Shown in pieces: positions 1 to 9,699 of a stretch of DNA of 64,000 nucleotides. The stretch's first letter is position 1, and every line of letters begins with the position of its first letter. Both the position numbers and the translations under genes were made by a program. Location of the stretch: the NCBI GenBank assembly GCA_902363805.1, contig CABJBF010000001.1, forward strand, positions 744,001 to 808,000, read 5' to 3'. The notes beneath the pieces are model-generated. The model saw only the letters and a list, made by a program, of their open reading frames with translations, ran no database searches and had not been told where the DNA came from. Source of the stretch: Eubacteriaceae bacterium (lineage in GTDB: Bacteria > Bacillota > Clostridia > Lachnospirales > Lachnospiraceae).

Positions 1-2
1 AT

Positions 3-899
3 AGAAAAGGAACGATTTTCTTTACTGCAAAATTGCTTTGCATAGCAGTAGCACTTGCACCTGCATTTAAAATGAAATTCTGGAATATCGGTGCTGAAGG
101 CCAGGTGTTAATTGGTGCTTTATCAACAGCGATAGTAATGGTTAATTTTTCAACATTATCAACACCATTATTATTTACACTTATGATTGTTTCATCAGTT
201 GTAATGGGTGCAATCTGGGGATTGATACCTGCGATTTTTAAAGCAAAATGGAATGTAAATGAAACACTTTTTACTTTAATGATGAATTACGTTGCAATGC
301 AGTTAGTTGATTATTATTACAACATATGGAAAGGCTCAAAGGCTTCTCTTGGAATGCTTAATCCTGGAACAAAAGCAGGATACCTTCCCGAATATAATGG
401 AAGTTCAAATAACATAATTGTAACAGTTGTATTGATAATAACCGTATTAATGTATATTTATTTAAAGAAGACAAAACATGGTTATGAAATAGCAGTAGTA
501 GGTGAATCAGAAAATACGGCAAGATATGCAGGAATTGATGTTAAAAAAGTAATTATCAGAACAATGCTTATTTCAGGTGCAGTATGTGGTATCTGTGGAT
601 TCTTAACAGTATCTGGTCAGGATCATTCAATTGCGTCTGATTCAACAGCAGGCGGTTATGGTTTTACGGCCATTATCGTAGCATGGCTTGCAAAATTTAA
701 CACAGCAATAATGATAGCAATTGCGTTACTTATAGTATTCCTTGAAAAAGGAACAGCTCATATCGCAGATACATTTGTAGGATTTGATGCAAATGCTTCT
801 AAGATTGTAATTGGTATTGTATTATTCTTTATAATTGGAAGTGAATTTTTCATTAATTATAAATTAAACTTCCCTAAAAAAGAAAGTAAGGAGGCGTAA
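3..899 (+). CDS. ABC transporter permease, BMP-type nucleoside/simple-sugar importer (5' partial)
   Basis: Membrane permease of an ABC importer of the YufP/NupP (BPD_transp_2) family, which with a BMP lipoprotein and a double ATPase takes up nucleosides. The reading frame is open to the window edge, so the N-terminus and probably the ATPase and lipoprotein genes lie upstream. The conserved stretch KFWNIGAEGQVLIGAL, the EAA-like segment VVGESENTARYAGIDVKK and about eight hydrophobic helices are visible. It is followed after 4 bases by the second permease, so the two are co-translated subunits. Substrate (nucleoside versus simple sugar) is inferred from family only. Confidence 0.88.
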   Translation, partial: RKGTIFFTAKLLCIAVALAPAFKMKFWNIGAEGQVLIGALSTAIVMVNFSTLSTPLLFTLMIVSSVVMGAIWGLIPAIFKAKWNVNETLFTLMMNYVAMQLVDYYYNIWKGSKASLGMLNPGTKAGYLPEYNGSSNNIIVTVVLIITVLMYIYLKKTKHGYEIAVVGESENTARYAGIDVKKVIIRTMLISGAVCGICGFLTVSGQDHSIASDSTAGGYGFTAIIVAWLAKFNTAIMIAIALLIVFLEKGTAHIADTFVGFDANASKIVIGIVLFFIIGSEFFINYKLNFPKKESKEA

Positions 900-903
900 T
901 CAG

Positions 904-1896
904 ATGGCAAATTTAATATCATGGATTAATATTGCAGTAGTGTTTGGTTCAATAGTATTATTTGGCGCTGTTGGCGAAACCCTTACGGAAAAAGCAGGAA
1001 ATCTTAATTTGGGAACACCGGGTATTATGTGTATGGGAGGAGCTTTCGGCTTTGTTGGAGCTTATCTTTATGAAACATCAGTTGGAAATCCAAATGCGTT
1101 TATGTGCATATTAGTTGCTTTAGGAACAGCATTTATAGTTTCAGCATTAGGCGGACTTATTTATAGTTTCCTGACAACAACTCTTCATGCAAATCAGAAC
1201 GTAACAGGATTAACACTTACAATATTTGGTGTAGGCCTTGGAAAATTCTTTGGAACATATGTAATTCCAAAGGGAGCAGTATCAACAAAGGCTGATTTTG
1301 CTACAAAGATTTTTAGAGCAAGAATACCATTCTTAAGTGATAAATTAGGTGTAGTCGGTGATATATTATTTTCATATGGATTTATGATGTATCTTGCATT
1401 AATAGTTGCCATCTGTGCAACATTGTTTTTAACAAAAACAAGAACAGGATTAAATCTTAGAGCAGTAGGTGAAAATCCGGCAACAGCAGATGCAGCAGGA
1501 ATTAACGTAACAAAATATAAATATCTTGCAACATGTATTGGCTCAGGAATTACAGGTCTTGGTGGCGTTTACTACATATTAGATTACAGTAAAGGAACAT
1601 GGGCTACTGCATCAGGAACAGCGATTGAAAGCCTTGCATGGCTTTCTGTAGCATTGGTAATATTTATCAGATGGCGTCCGGTTCATGCAATATGGGGTTC
1701 ATATTTATTTGGATTATGCTATTGGGCATATCAGTTCCTTCCAAAAATAATTGGTATAAAGGTAAATACAGACCTTGCAAAGATGATTCCGTATGTAATT
1801 ACAATACTTGTTTTAATTATTTCAAGTATGCGCAAGAGCAAAGATAATCAGGCACCTGCAAGTCTTGGATTATCATATTTTAGAGAAGAGAGATAA
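904..1896 (+). CDS. ABC transporter permease, BMP-type nucleoside/simple-sugar importer, second subunit
   Basis: Second inner-membrane permease (330 aa, YufQ/NupQ-like) paired with the preceding gene. The N-terminal GETLTEKAGNLNLGTPGIM and the later RAVGENPATADAAGINVTKYK are family signatures, with 8-10 hydrophobic segments between and after them. A GGAGG site (about 890-894, inside the end of the upstream gene) precedes the ATG. The gene closes the transporter operon: a strong intrinsic terminator follows at 1925-1974. The likely cargo is nucleosides, inferred from family. Confidence 0.88.
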   Translation: MANLISWINIAVVFGSIVLFGAVGETLTEKAGNLNLGTPGIMCMGGAFGFVGAYLYETSVGNPNAFMCILVALGTAFIVSALGGLIYSFLTTTLHANQNVTGLTLTIFGVGLGKFFGTYVIPKGAVSTKADFATKIFRARIPFLSDKLGVVGDILFSYGFMMYLALIVAICATLFLTKTRTGLNLRAVGENPATADAAGINVTKYKYLATCIGSGITGLGGVYYILDYSKGTWATASGTAIESLAWLSVALVIFIRWRPVHAIWGSYLFGLCYWAYQFLPKIIGIKVNTDLAKMIPYVITILVLIISSMRKSKDNQAPASLGLSYFREER

Positions 1897-1924
1897 GTTG
1901 TAAAATAAAATTATAGTGAAATTT

Positions 1925-1974
1925 AAGAACTATTTGACAATTATTATAGCAAATTGCCAAATAGTTCTTTTTTC
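1925..1974 (+). terminator. Intrinsic terminator of the nucleoside transporter operon
   Basis: Long near-perfect stem (AAGAACTATTTG paired with CAAATAGTTCTT) followed by a run of T residues, immediately downstream of the second permease. Confidence 0.8.
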
Positions 1975-2080
1975 AAATTCAAAGAATCCCCCTGCAAATC
2001 TTCTATTTATCCTCGTTTTGTGGTAAAATAAACAGTATATGCGAAAAAATGAAGAAACACAAAACAATGGGAGAAGAGAA

Positions 2081-2875
2081 ATGGCAACGTTAAAGGACGT
2101 AAAAAGAATTGTAATTAAAGTGGGAACATCAACATTAACTCATTCAACAGGTAAGACAAATATCAGAAGAATGAAAGCGTTAGTTGCGGTGATTTCGGAT
2201 ATTGTAAATTCTGGTATTGAGGTGGCACTTGTAACTTCAGGAGCGATTGGTGTAGGCGTAGGAAAATTAGGATTAAAGGACAGACCGACAGATACAGCAG
2301 GAAAGCAGGCAGCAGCTACTGTAGGACAATGTGAATTAATGTTTATGTATGACAAGATGTTTGGCGAATTTGGTCATGCAACAGGTCAGTTCCTTATTAC
2401 AAAGAGAGACGTTGAGCATGAAGAATGTCATAACAATTTGATAAATGCATTTGAAAAGACATTTGAATATGGAGCAATTCCGATTATTAATGAAAACGAT
2501 GCAGTAGCAGTAGAAGAAATTGTGTACGGTGATAATGACAGTCTTTCAGCCATTGTTGCTAAATTAGTTAAAGCAGATGCGTTATTAATATTAACAGATA
2601 TAGATGGATTGTATGATGATAATCCTAATGAAAATGAAGATGCAAGAATTATTCCTGTGGTTGAAGAAATTACAGAAGGATTATTTGAAATAGCAGGAGG
2701 AAAAGGCTCTAAGTTTGGAACAGGTGGAATGATTACTAAACTTATTGCAGCACAGATTGCAACAGAAGCCGGCATTGATACAATTATAATTAACGGATTT
2801 GATGCAGATAACATTTATAAGGTATTAGAAGGACATCAGGTTGGAACTTTCTTCGTTGCTAAGAACAAAAAGTAA
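2081..2875 (+). CDS. proB: Glutamate 5-kinase
   Basis: Phosphorylates L-glutamate with ATP, the first step of proline synthesis. The amino-acid-kinase fold is shown by IKVGTSTL near the start, LVTSGAIGVGV, NENDAVAVEE and the lysine/glycine-rich GGKGSKFGTGGM. At 264 aa it has only the kinase domain and lacks the C-terminal PUA domain of the E. coli enzyme. I chose ATG 2081 because GGGAGAAGAG stands just upstream and the family begins close to the KVGTST motif; an in-frame ATG at 2039 has no such site. proA follows after 18 bases, giving a proBA operon. Confidence 0.95.
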   Translation: MATLKDVKRIVIKVGTSTLTHSTGKTNIRRMKALVAVISDIVNSGIEVALVTSGAIGVGVGKLGLKDRPTDTAGKQAAATVGQCELMFMYDKMFGEFGHATGQFLITKRDVEHEECHNNLINAFEKTFEYGAIPIINENDAVAVEEIVYGDNDSLSAIVAKLVKADALLILTDIDGLYDDNPNENEDARIIPVVEEITEGLFEIAGGKGSKFGTGGMITKLIAAQIATEAGIDTIIINGFDADNIYKVLEGHQVGTFFVAKNKK

Positions 2876-2893
2876 ATTATGGAGGACTAAGGT

Positions 2894-4132
2894 ATGTTGG
2901 AAGAATTGGGTGTAAAGGCAAAAGAAGCTGAGCGTAAACTTAGTGTTGCCACAACAGAAGAAAAAAATAAAATTCTTACTGCAATTGCTAAAGCTTTGAT
3001 TGATAATACAGAAAAAATCGTAGAAGCTAATGCAATTGATTTGGAAAATGGAAAGAAAAATGGTTTGTCAGATGGAATTCTTGACAGACTTATGCTTAAT
3101 GCCGACAGAATAAAAGGAATGGCAAAGGGCGTAGAAGATATAGTAAAACTTCCTGACCCGGTTGGTAAAATTTTAAATACGACAGTAAGACCTAATGGTC
3201 TTAAAATAGAAAAGGTTTCAGTTCCTTTAGGAGTAATAGCTGTAATATTTGAGGCAAGACCAAATGTAACAAGTGATGCTGCAGCTCTTTGCCTTAAGTC
3301 TGGAAATACAGTAATTCTTCGTGGAGGAAAAGAAGCCATCAATTCAAATAAGATGATTACATCAGCTATGCGTGATGCAGTTAAAAGCGTAGGCATGAAT
3401 GAAGACGTAATTCAGTTAGTTGAAGATACAAGCAGAGAAAGCGCTACAGCGTTAATGACAATGAACAAATACGTTGATGTGTTAATTCCAAGAGGTGGTG
3501 CAGGTCTTATTCAGGCAGTAGTTAGAAATGCAACGGTTCCTGTAATAGAAACCGGAGTTGGTAACTGCCATATTTATGTTGATAAAGATGCAGATTTAGA
3601 TAAGGCCGTAGATATTGTATTTAATGCAAAAACTCAGCGACCATCGGTTTGCAATGCTGCAGAAAGTCTTTTGATACATAAGGATATTGCAAAGGAAGCT
3701 CTTACAAGAATTAAACAGAGACTTGATACAAAGGATGTTGTTTTGATAGGTGATAAAGATTCAAGAGCAATTGCTCCTGATATAAAAGAAGCTACAGCTG
3801 ATGACTGGGGCACAGAATATCTCGATTATAAAATGTCAGTAAAGATTGTAAATAGTGTGGATGAGGCAATTGACCATATTTACAAATACAGCACACATCA
3901 TAGTGAATGTATCGTTACTGAGAATAAAGAAACAGCAGAGAAGTTCTTAAATGAAGTAGATTCAGCGGCTGTTTATGTAAATGCAAGTACAAGATTTACA
4001 GATGGTGGAGAATTTGGATTTGGAGCTGAAATTGGAATCTCAACTCAGAAGCTTCATGCAAGAGGACCTATAGGGCTGCCTGAGTTACAGTCGTTTAAAT
4101 ACAAAATATACGGAAAAGGTCAAATTAGATAA
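2894..4132 (+). CDS. proA: Gamma-glutamyl phosphate reductase
   Basis: Reduces gamma-glutamyl phosphate to glutamate semialdehyde with NADPH, the second proline step, acting on the unstable ProB product. The 412 aa length is typical of the aldehyde-dehydrogenase-fold family. The catalytic cysteine is at about residue 253 in QRPSVCNAAESLL, and VIFEARPNVTSDAAALC and ALKSGN-type substrate motifs are present. A GGAGG ribosome site precedes the ATG. It is coupled to proB. The 286 bases after it (to the next start) are AT-rich, with no clear terminator and no gene. Confidence 0.96.
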   Translation: MLEELGVKAKEAERKLSVATTEEKNKILTAIAKALIDNTEKIVEANAIDLENGKKNGLSDGILDRLMLNADRIKGMAKGVEDIVKLPDPVGKILNTTVRPNGLKIEKVSVPLGVIAVIFEARPNVTSDAAALCLKSGNTVILRGGKEAINSNKMITSAMRDAVKSVGMNEDVIQLVEDTSRESATALMTMNKYVDVLIPRGGAGLIQAVVRNATVPVIETGVGNCHIYVDKDADLDKAVDIVFNAKTQRPSVCNAAESLLIHKDIAKEALTRIKQRLDTKDVVLIGDKDSRAIAPDIKEATADDWGTEYLDYKMSVKIVNSVDEAIDHIYKYSTHHSECIVTENKETAEKFLNEVDSAAVYVNASTRFTDGGEFGFGAEIGISTQKLHARGPIGLPELQSFKYKIYGKGQIR

Positions 4133-4418
4133 AGTACAATAGTCAAAGTATAAAGGATTTGTATAAAGTTTATTAATACCACAATTTAGTAAATTGAAAT
4201 ACAGCGTTGAAGAATTTTACTTCAATTTTACAAAATACGGTGGTTTTACAAAATATTCATAAATTGTTAAATTATTAATTTTATAATAATAGACATGGTG
4301 TTTATTATTGAAAATTATTAGATAGCAGATTTTTGTTATGAACAGATTAAGAAAATCAGATATGATTACAGCATGGCAAAAAATATATAGAATTTAGAAG
4401 TTTTTCAGGAGGATGGTT

Positions 4419-5354
4419 ATGGATGATATAAAAGAAACGACTGTTACTGAAGAAAAGAAAGAAATTGTAGAACAATATAAGAAGTTATTATTTATAGTAA
4501 ATCCTAAGGCAGGCCAGAAGAAGAGAGAAGATATACTGGTAGATGTTATTAATATTTTTAATGACTATGGTTATGAAGTGTTAATAAAATTTACAAGAAG
4601 AGAAAAACATGCTACAGAGATTGTGAAAGCTCTTGGTAGTCAGGTTGATATGATTGCCTGCATGGGTGGAGATGGTACATTAAATGAAGTTATGGCGGGA
4701 ATGCGTTCAGCCAGACTTAAAAAACCGTTAGGATATATACCGGCGGGTTCAACAAATGATTTTGCAAACAGTCTTAATTTGCCATCAGACCCTGTTGAGG
4801 CAGCAAAGCATATGGTGACTCATAAAGCAAAATATATAGATATTGGAAAATTTAATGACAGATATTTTGTCTATACGGCATCGGCAGGAATATTTACAAA
4901 AGCCTCATATTCAGCACCACAGAATATTAAAAATCTGCTTGGACATTTTGCTTACGTTTTAGAGGGAGTTAAGGATTTAACTCAGGTTAAGCGAATGAAA
5001 TTAAAGATTGAAAATGAAGATGAAGTAATCGAAGGCGAATACATATTTGTGGCTATTTGTAATGCCACATCAATTGGCGGTGTAATGACAATTGATGAAG
5101 GAAAAGTTGATTTTGCAGATGGATTATTTGAGTTATTGCTAATTAAATATCCGAAGGATTTAATCGAACTTGGAATAATTATAAATGAACTTACAAATCA
5201 GATATATGATAAACATATCAGATTATTAAAAGTTTCAAAACTTAAAATTTCAGACAGTAGTGATATTGACTGGTCACTGGATGGAGAAAAAGAGGATGGC
5301 AGAAAGAACATGAAATTCAGGGTCATCCATAATGCAGTTAAATTAGTATATTAA
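4419..5354 (+). CDS. Diacylglycerol kinase catalytic domain lipid kinase (YegS/DgkB type)
   Basis: Soluble lipid kinase of the DAGK_cat family (311 aa), likely phosphorylating diacylglycerol or a related lipid at the inner membrane face. The N-terminal LLFIVNPKAGQKK, the nucleotide-binding GGDGTLNEVMAGM and GYIPAGSTNDFANSL are all family motifs, and the C-terminal beta domain includes SLDGE. An in-frame ATG at 4413 abuts the AGGAGG at 4407-4412; the ATG at 4419 has proper spacing and is preferred. Monocistronic by spacing. The exact substrate is not readable from sequence. Confidence 0.88.
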   Translation: MDDIKETTVTEEKKEIVEQYKKLLFIVNPKAGQKKREDILVDVINIFNDYGYEVLIKFTRREKHATEIVKALGSQVDMIACMGGDGTLNEVMAGMRSARLKKPLGYIPAGSTNDFANSLNLPSDPVEAAKHMVTHKAKYIDIGKFNDRYFVYTASAGIFTKASYSAPQNIKNLLGHFAYVLEGVKDLTQVKRMKLKIENEDEVIEGEYIFVAICNATSIGGVMTIDEGKVDFADGLFELLLIKYPKDLIELGIIINELTNQIYDKHIRLLKVSKLKISDSSDIDWSLDGEKEDGRKNMKFRVIHNAVKLVY

Positions 5355-5418
5355 AGAATATATGAAAGGCGAGATTTGAAGTAGTTAGAAAGTTAGTAAG
5401 AAAAGGAGTGTACAATAT

Positions 5419-6780
5419 ATGACATTAAATAAAGAAAACATGAAAGCACTTACAGATAAGTACGCAAAAATGTGTGGGGAAAATGATACAGTTGAGCAGA
5501 ATTTATTTGCAGAATACGGTGTAAAAAGAGGTCTTAGAGATATAAATGGAAAAGGTGTTCTTACAGGAATTACAAATATTTCACGTGTTGAATCTACACA
5601 GATAATTGATGGAAAATCAGTTCCATGCCCTGGTAGATTATTTTACAGAGGTTATAATATAAAGGACCTTGTAAACGGATTTATTTCAGAAAACAGATTC
5701 GGATTTGAAGAGACAGCTTATTTATTGCTTTTTGGTAAATTACCTAAAAAAGATGAAATAGAGGATTTTAATAAAATGCTTTCAGCACAAAGAAAATTAC
5801 CTACAAACTTTGTAAGGGATGTAATTATGAAAGCACCAAGTGCTGATATCATGAATTCTTTGACAAAGAGTATACTTACATTAGCATCTTATGATAAGAA
5901 TGCATCCGATACATCAGTGGAAAATGTAATTCAGCAGAGTGTCAAACTTATAAGTACATTCCCAATGATGGCTGTGTATGGATATCATGCATATAATCAC
6001 TATCATTGTGGAAAGAGTATGTACATTCACAGACCGCTTCCGGGACTTTCTACAGCAGAAAATCTTTTAAGAATGCTTAGACCTGATAAGAAATATACAC
6101 ATTTAGAGGCTAAGGTTCTTGATTTAGCTTTAGTTTTACATATGGAACATGGTGGTGGAAATAACTCGACTTTCACAACGAGAGTTGTTACTTCATCAGG
6201 TTCAGATACATACGCAACAATTGCAGCAGCTCTTTGTTCTTTGAAGGGACCAAGACATGGTGGTGCAAATGTAAAGGTTGTTGATATGTTCCAGGATATT
6301 AAGCATAATTGCAAACATTATGATGACGAACATGAGATTAAAGAGTATTTAAGAAAAATATTAAATAAAGAAGCTTTTGACAAAAAAGGTCTTGTATATG
6401 GAATGGGTCATGCGGTTTATTCTGTTTCTGATCCTAGAGCAGAAGTGTTTAAAAGATTTGTTGAACAGCTTGCAGAAGAAAAGCATAGACAGAAAGACTT
6501 TAAGTTATATAGTATGATTGAAAGATTAGCACCTGAAGTAATTGGCGAGGAACGTCATATTTATAAGGGAGTTAGTGCAAATGTCGATTTCTACAGCGGA
6601 CTTGTATATAGCATGTTGGATATTCCTAAAGAATTATATACACCAATATTTGCAATCGCAAGAATTGTAGGATGGAGTGCACATCGTATCGAAGAAATAA
6701 TTAATGCTGATAAGATTATGAGACCTGCTTATGTAAGCAACTGTGCTTTTAATGATTATATAGAAGTTGAGGACAGATAG
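5419..6780 (+). CDS. gltA: Citrate synthase
   Basis: Condenses oxaloacetate and acetyl-CoA to citrate. The 453 aa length exceeds most bacterial enzymes because of an N-terminal extension of about 60 residues, a form I associate with clostridial homologues. Active-site histidine regions are visible as LHMEHGGGNNSTF, GPRHGGANVKV and GMGHAVYSVSDPRAEVF; the aspartate lies in VSANVDFYSGLVY. AAGGAGTG stands 8 bases before the ATG. It is followed after 11 bases by a GreA-type gene, which suggests shared transcription. A methylcitrate synthase activity cannot be excluded. Confidence 0.92.
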   Translation: MTLNKENMKALTDKYAKMCGENDTVEQNLFAEYGVKRGLRDINGKGVLTGITNISRVESTQIIDGKSVPCPGRLFYRGYNIKDLVNGFISENRFGFEETAYLLLFGKLPKKDEIEDFNKMLSAQRKLPTNFVRDVIMKAPSADIMNSLTKSILTLASYDKNASDTSVENVIQQSVKLISTFPMMAVYGYHAYNHYHCGKSMYIHRPLPGLSTAENLLRMLRPDKKYTHLEAKVLDLALVLHMEHGGGNNSTFTTRVVTSSGSDTYATIAAALCSLKGPRHGGANVKVVDMFQDIKHNCKHYDDEHEIKEYLRKILNKEAFDKKGLVYGMGHAVYSVSDPRAEVFKRFVEQLAEEKHRQKDFKLYSMIERLAPEVIGEERHIYKGVSANVDFYSGLVYSMLDIPKELYTPIFAIARIVGWSAHRIEEIINADKIMRPAYVSNCAFNDYIEVEDR

Positions 6781-6791
6781 AAGGTAGAGTT

Positions 6792-7289
6792 ATGCAGTTA
6801 ACACAAAGTGATATTGAAAAAATAAAAGAAGAAATAGAACATAGAAAAATCGTAGTTCGAAAGGAAGCGCTTGAAGATGTTAAGGTTGCGAGGGCACAGG
6901 GAGATTTGAGCGAGAATTTTGAATATAAGGCAGCAAAACAATTTAAAAATAAAAATGAAAGCAGAATTCGATATTTAGAGAAACTTCTTAAAACTGCAAC
7001 TATTATTTCAGATGATTCTAAAGAAGATGAAGTAGGTTTGAATAAAACTGTGGACATTTATTTTGAAGAAGATGATGAAGTCCTTACTTACAAAATAGTA
7101 AGTACAATGAGAGGTGATTCCATGAGTGGACGAATCAGTAATGAATCGCCTATCGGAAGAGCACTTATGGGACATAAAGTTGGAGACAGAGTGGAAGTGA
7201 AAGTTAATGACAATGTAAGTTATTTTGTTGTAATTAAGAAAATCGAAAATACCGGAGAAGAAGAAAAAGATAATATACGAAGCTTTTAA
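6792..7289 (+). CDS. greA: GreA/GreB-family transcription elongation factor
   Basis: Rescues backtracked RNA polymerase by stimulating transcript cleavage through the secondary channel. The N-terminal coiled coil contains the invariant RAQGDLSENFEYKAAK with the acidic tip D-E pair; the C-terminal FKBP-like domain has ISNESPIGRALMGHKVGD. At 165 aa it matches GreA length. It sits 11 bases behind citrate synthase. As Clostridia often carry several Gre paralogues, this may not be the main GreA. Confidence 0.88.
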   Translation: MQLTQSDIEKIKEEIEHRKIVVRKEALEDVKVARAQGDLSENFEYKAAKQFKNKNESRIRYLEKLLKTATIISDDSKEDEVGLNKTVDIYFEEDDEVLTYKIVSTMRGDSMSGRISNESPIGRALMGHKVGDRVEVKVNDNVSYFVVIKKIENTGEEEKDNIRSF

Positions 7290-7450
7290 TATGAAACTGT
7301 TACATTAAGACGTTGGAATATATATTTAGTTAAGTAAAATCATTTGAGTGTTAATGATATGACAAAACTACGATATTTTTATTTATTTCAAGGTCTTGGT
7401 GCGGCAGTTTTTTTTAATGATTGATAAATTTTGTGAAAGGGCAGGAGAAT

Positions 7451-8440
7451 ATGAGAAATAGCAAACAGAAGTTAAAACTGTTATATCTTATACAGATTTT
7501 TGATGAATATACGGATGAAGAACATGGAATAACCATGAGTGAGATAATAAAGAAGCTAGATGATAATGGCATCAAAGCTGAACGAAAATCAATATACGAC
7601 GATATAGAACAACTTGGAACTGTAGGATATGAAATAGTAACTGAAAAATTAAATAGGGAAACAGTATATAAAACAGTAACAAGAAAATTTGATGTTTCTG
7701 AATTAAAAATGTTAGTAGATGTAGTGCAGGCGTCAAAATTCATATCAAAAAAAGATAGTGAAGAGCTTATTAAGAAATTAGAAGGATTTACAAGTAAATA
7801 TGAAGCAAAGAAACTGCAACGTCAGGTTTATGTGGCAAATCGTGTGAAAGCTATTTCAAAAAGTGGTTACTACAATATAGACGCCATTCATGATGCAATA
7901 TATGAAAATAAACAGATTGCATTTGATTATTATATGTGGAACACAAAAAAAGAACTTGTTATAAGAAATGACGGAAATAAAACGGATATAAGTCCGTGGG
8001 CTTTGTCTTGGGATGATGAAAATTACTATATGGTAGCATTTGATTCAGCAAAACAGAGTATAAGACATTATCGTGTGGACAAAATGAAGGATATTAAAAT
8101 TTTAAATAAAGAAAGAGACGGCAAAAAAGAATTTGAAAAAATTGATGCTGCAAAATATACAAAGCAGACATTTGGAATGTTTACCGGAAATATTAAGAAT
8201 GTACAGATGGAATTTGATAACAGTTTAGTAGGAGTAGTGGTAGACAGATTTGGTACAGATGTAATGATAATTCCAAAGAAAGATGATAAATTTACAATTA
8301 ATGTGGATGTGTCTGTAAGTTCAATGTTTTACAGCTGGGTAGCGGGATTTGAAGACAAGGTTAAGATACTTGGACCGCAGGAAGTTGTAGATGGTATGAA
8401 AAATATGATAGAAAAACTTAGTAATCAGTATAAATACTGA
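7451..8440 (+). CDS. WYL-domain transcriptional regulator (HTH + WYL)
   Basis: Cytoplasmic DNA-binding regulator of the DeoR-like HTH/WYL class (329 aa). The N-terminal helix-turn-helix spans about residues 5-65 (KLLYLIQIF ... KSIYDDIEQL). The WYL domain (about 130-210) has the pattern ISPWALSWDDENYYMVAFD with a ligand-binding-type RHYRVDKM. GCAGGAG precedes ATG 7451; an in-frame ATG at 7421 lacks a ribosome site. There is no obvious target operon next to it: a PAS protein gene follows in the same direction. Ligand unknown. Confidence 0.85.
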   Translation: MRNSKQKLKLLYLIQIFDEYTDEEHGITMSEIIKKLDDNGIKAERKSIYDDIEQLGTVGYEIVTEKLNRETVYKTVTRKFDVSELKMLVDVVQASKFISKKDSEELIKKLEGFTSKYEAKKLQRQVYVANRVKAISKSGYYNIDAIHDAIYENKQIAFDYYMWNTKKELVIRNDGNKTDISPWALSWDDENYYMVAFDSAKQSIRHYRVDKMKDIKILNKERDGKKEFEKIDAAKYTKQTFGMFTGNIKNVQMEFDNSLVGVVVDRFGTDVMIIPKKDDKFTINVDVSVSSMFYSWVAGFEDKVKILGPQEVVDGMKNMIEKLSNQYKY

Positions 8441-8483
8441 TGGATAGTAATAAGAAATGACTGAAAAATATTGGGAGGATTAA

Positions 8484-9698
8484 ATGGAAGGAGCATTTGA
8501 AGTAATAAAAGATTTACTTGGTGGATTATCATGGGACAGAGAATCGGTTTATGCAAGATTGAGTCAATGTATTGATAGTGCTATAAGGAGTAGTCTGGTA
8601 ATTGTGTTGTATAAAGAAGGGAAAGAAGAACTTATATTTGCAAATGATATGTTCTACGAAAATATAGGTGAGGACAGGGATGGATATGAATATAAAGAAG
8701 CTGATATTAAAAAGAGAATAAAGCCTGAAAATAAGGTGGTTAAATATGAAAAATGTGTTGAAAAATCGATGCTTACAGGTGAGACTCAGGAAATCATATA
8801 TCAGTTTGAAAGGTATGATGGAAAGGTGATATGGGTAAGAAAAAGATTTGCAGCTATTTGCAATGAAGGAGAATATATAATCGTATCTGTAGCCACAAAT
8901 ATTACTAAAAGTATAGAGATAAGCCGGCAGATTGAGATTGAAAAAGATAGATTTCGGAAAGTAATTGAGCAGACGGATTTAGCAATAATAGAATGGGATT
9001 ATTATAATAATACATTTTATTCGACAGAGTCATATAAGAAATATAAAATGAGTGAGGGCAATCAGGACCGTATTTTTAAGAAAAAATCGATTATTGGCTA
9101 CACTCATCCGGATGATGTAGAAAAAATGAAAAAATTTGTATCAAATTGTATTTTGACACCAGGTAAAATGGAATGCATTGTAAGACTTAAACTTATTGAT
9201 GGTACTTATAGCTGGAGCAAAATAACGGTTGTTTCAGAGTATGACATAGATGGAAATAAAATGAAGACATTAGCAATTATAGCTGATGTAAATGAGGATA
9301 TGGAACGACGGAAAAAAGTAAGAATCGCAGTAGATATAGTAAATACTTTGGTGGCAAATGAGTATGAGGAAATATTTACAATTAATGCATTTACAGGTGA
9401 ACCTGTAGTTTATAAAGAAGGCATATCAAAAGTTATAGAGGAACAAAATAAAGTAGGATTTAAATTGGGTGTTGAAAACTATATGAAAACTTATTGTATG
9501 GATGAAAATCCTGAACAAACAGCTAAAGAATTGAATCTTGATTATGTAAAAGAACAACTTGAAAATAATAATACATATCAGAAAATTTATTCAATAATGG
9601 ATGAAAATAATAATATAAAAATGAAAAGGGCGTTTTACACATATTTAAATAAACACAAAGATACTATTGTGTGCACAATAATGGAAGTAGGAAAATAA
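8484..9698 (+). CDS. PAS-domain protein without a recognisable output domain
   Basis: A 404 aa soluble protein with two PAS-like folds: about residues 35-140 (FANDMFYENIGED ... GKVIWVRKRFAAI) and 150-275 (FRKVIEQTDLAIIEWD ... GTYSWSKITVV), each ending in a PAC-like segment. The C-terminal 120 residues look like another sensory module (FTINAFTGEPVVYKE). I see no histidine kinase, GGDEF, EAL or HTH domain, so it may act through a partner or be a shortened signalling protein. GGGAGG precedes the ATG. The next gene starts 1 base after its stop. Confidence 0.7.
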   Translation: MEGAFEVIKDLLGGLSWDRESVYARLSQCIDSAIRSSLVIVLYKEGKEELIFANDMFYENIGEDRDGYEYKEADIKKRIKPENKVVKYEKCVEKSMLTGETQEIIYQFERYDGKVIWVRKRFAAICNEGEYIIVSVATNITKSIEISRQIEIEKDRFRKVIEQTDLAIIEWDYYNNTFYSTESYKKYKMSEGNQDRIFKKKSIIGYTHPDDVEKMKKFVSNCILTPGKMECIVRLKLIDGTYSWSKITVVSEYDIDGNKMKTLAIIADVNEDMERRKKVRIAVDIVNTLVANEYEEIFTINAFTGEPVVYKEGISKVIEEQNKVGFKLGVENYMKTYCMDENPEQTAKELNLDYVKEQLENNNTYQKIYSIMDENNNIKMKRAFYTYLNKHKDTIVCTIMEVGK

Positions 9699-9699
9699 T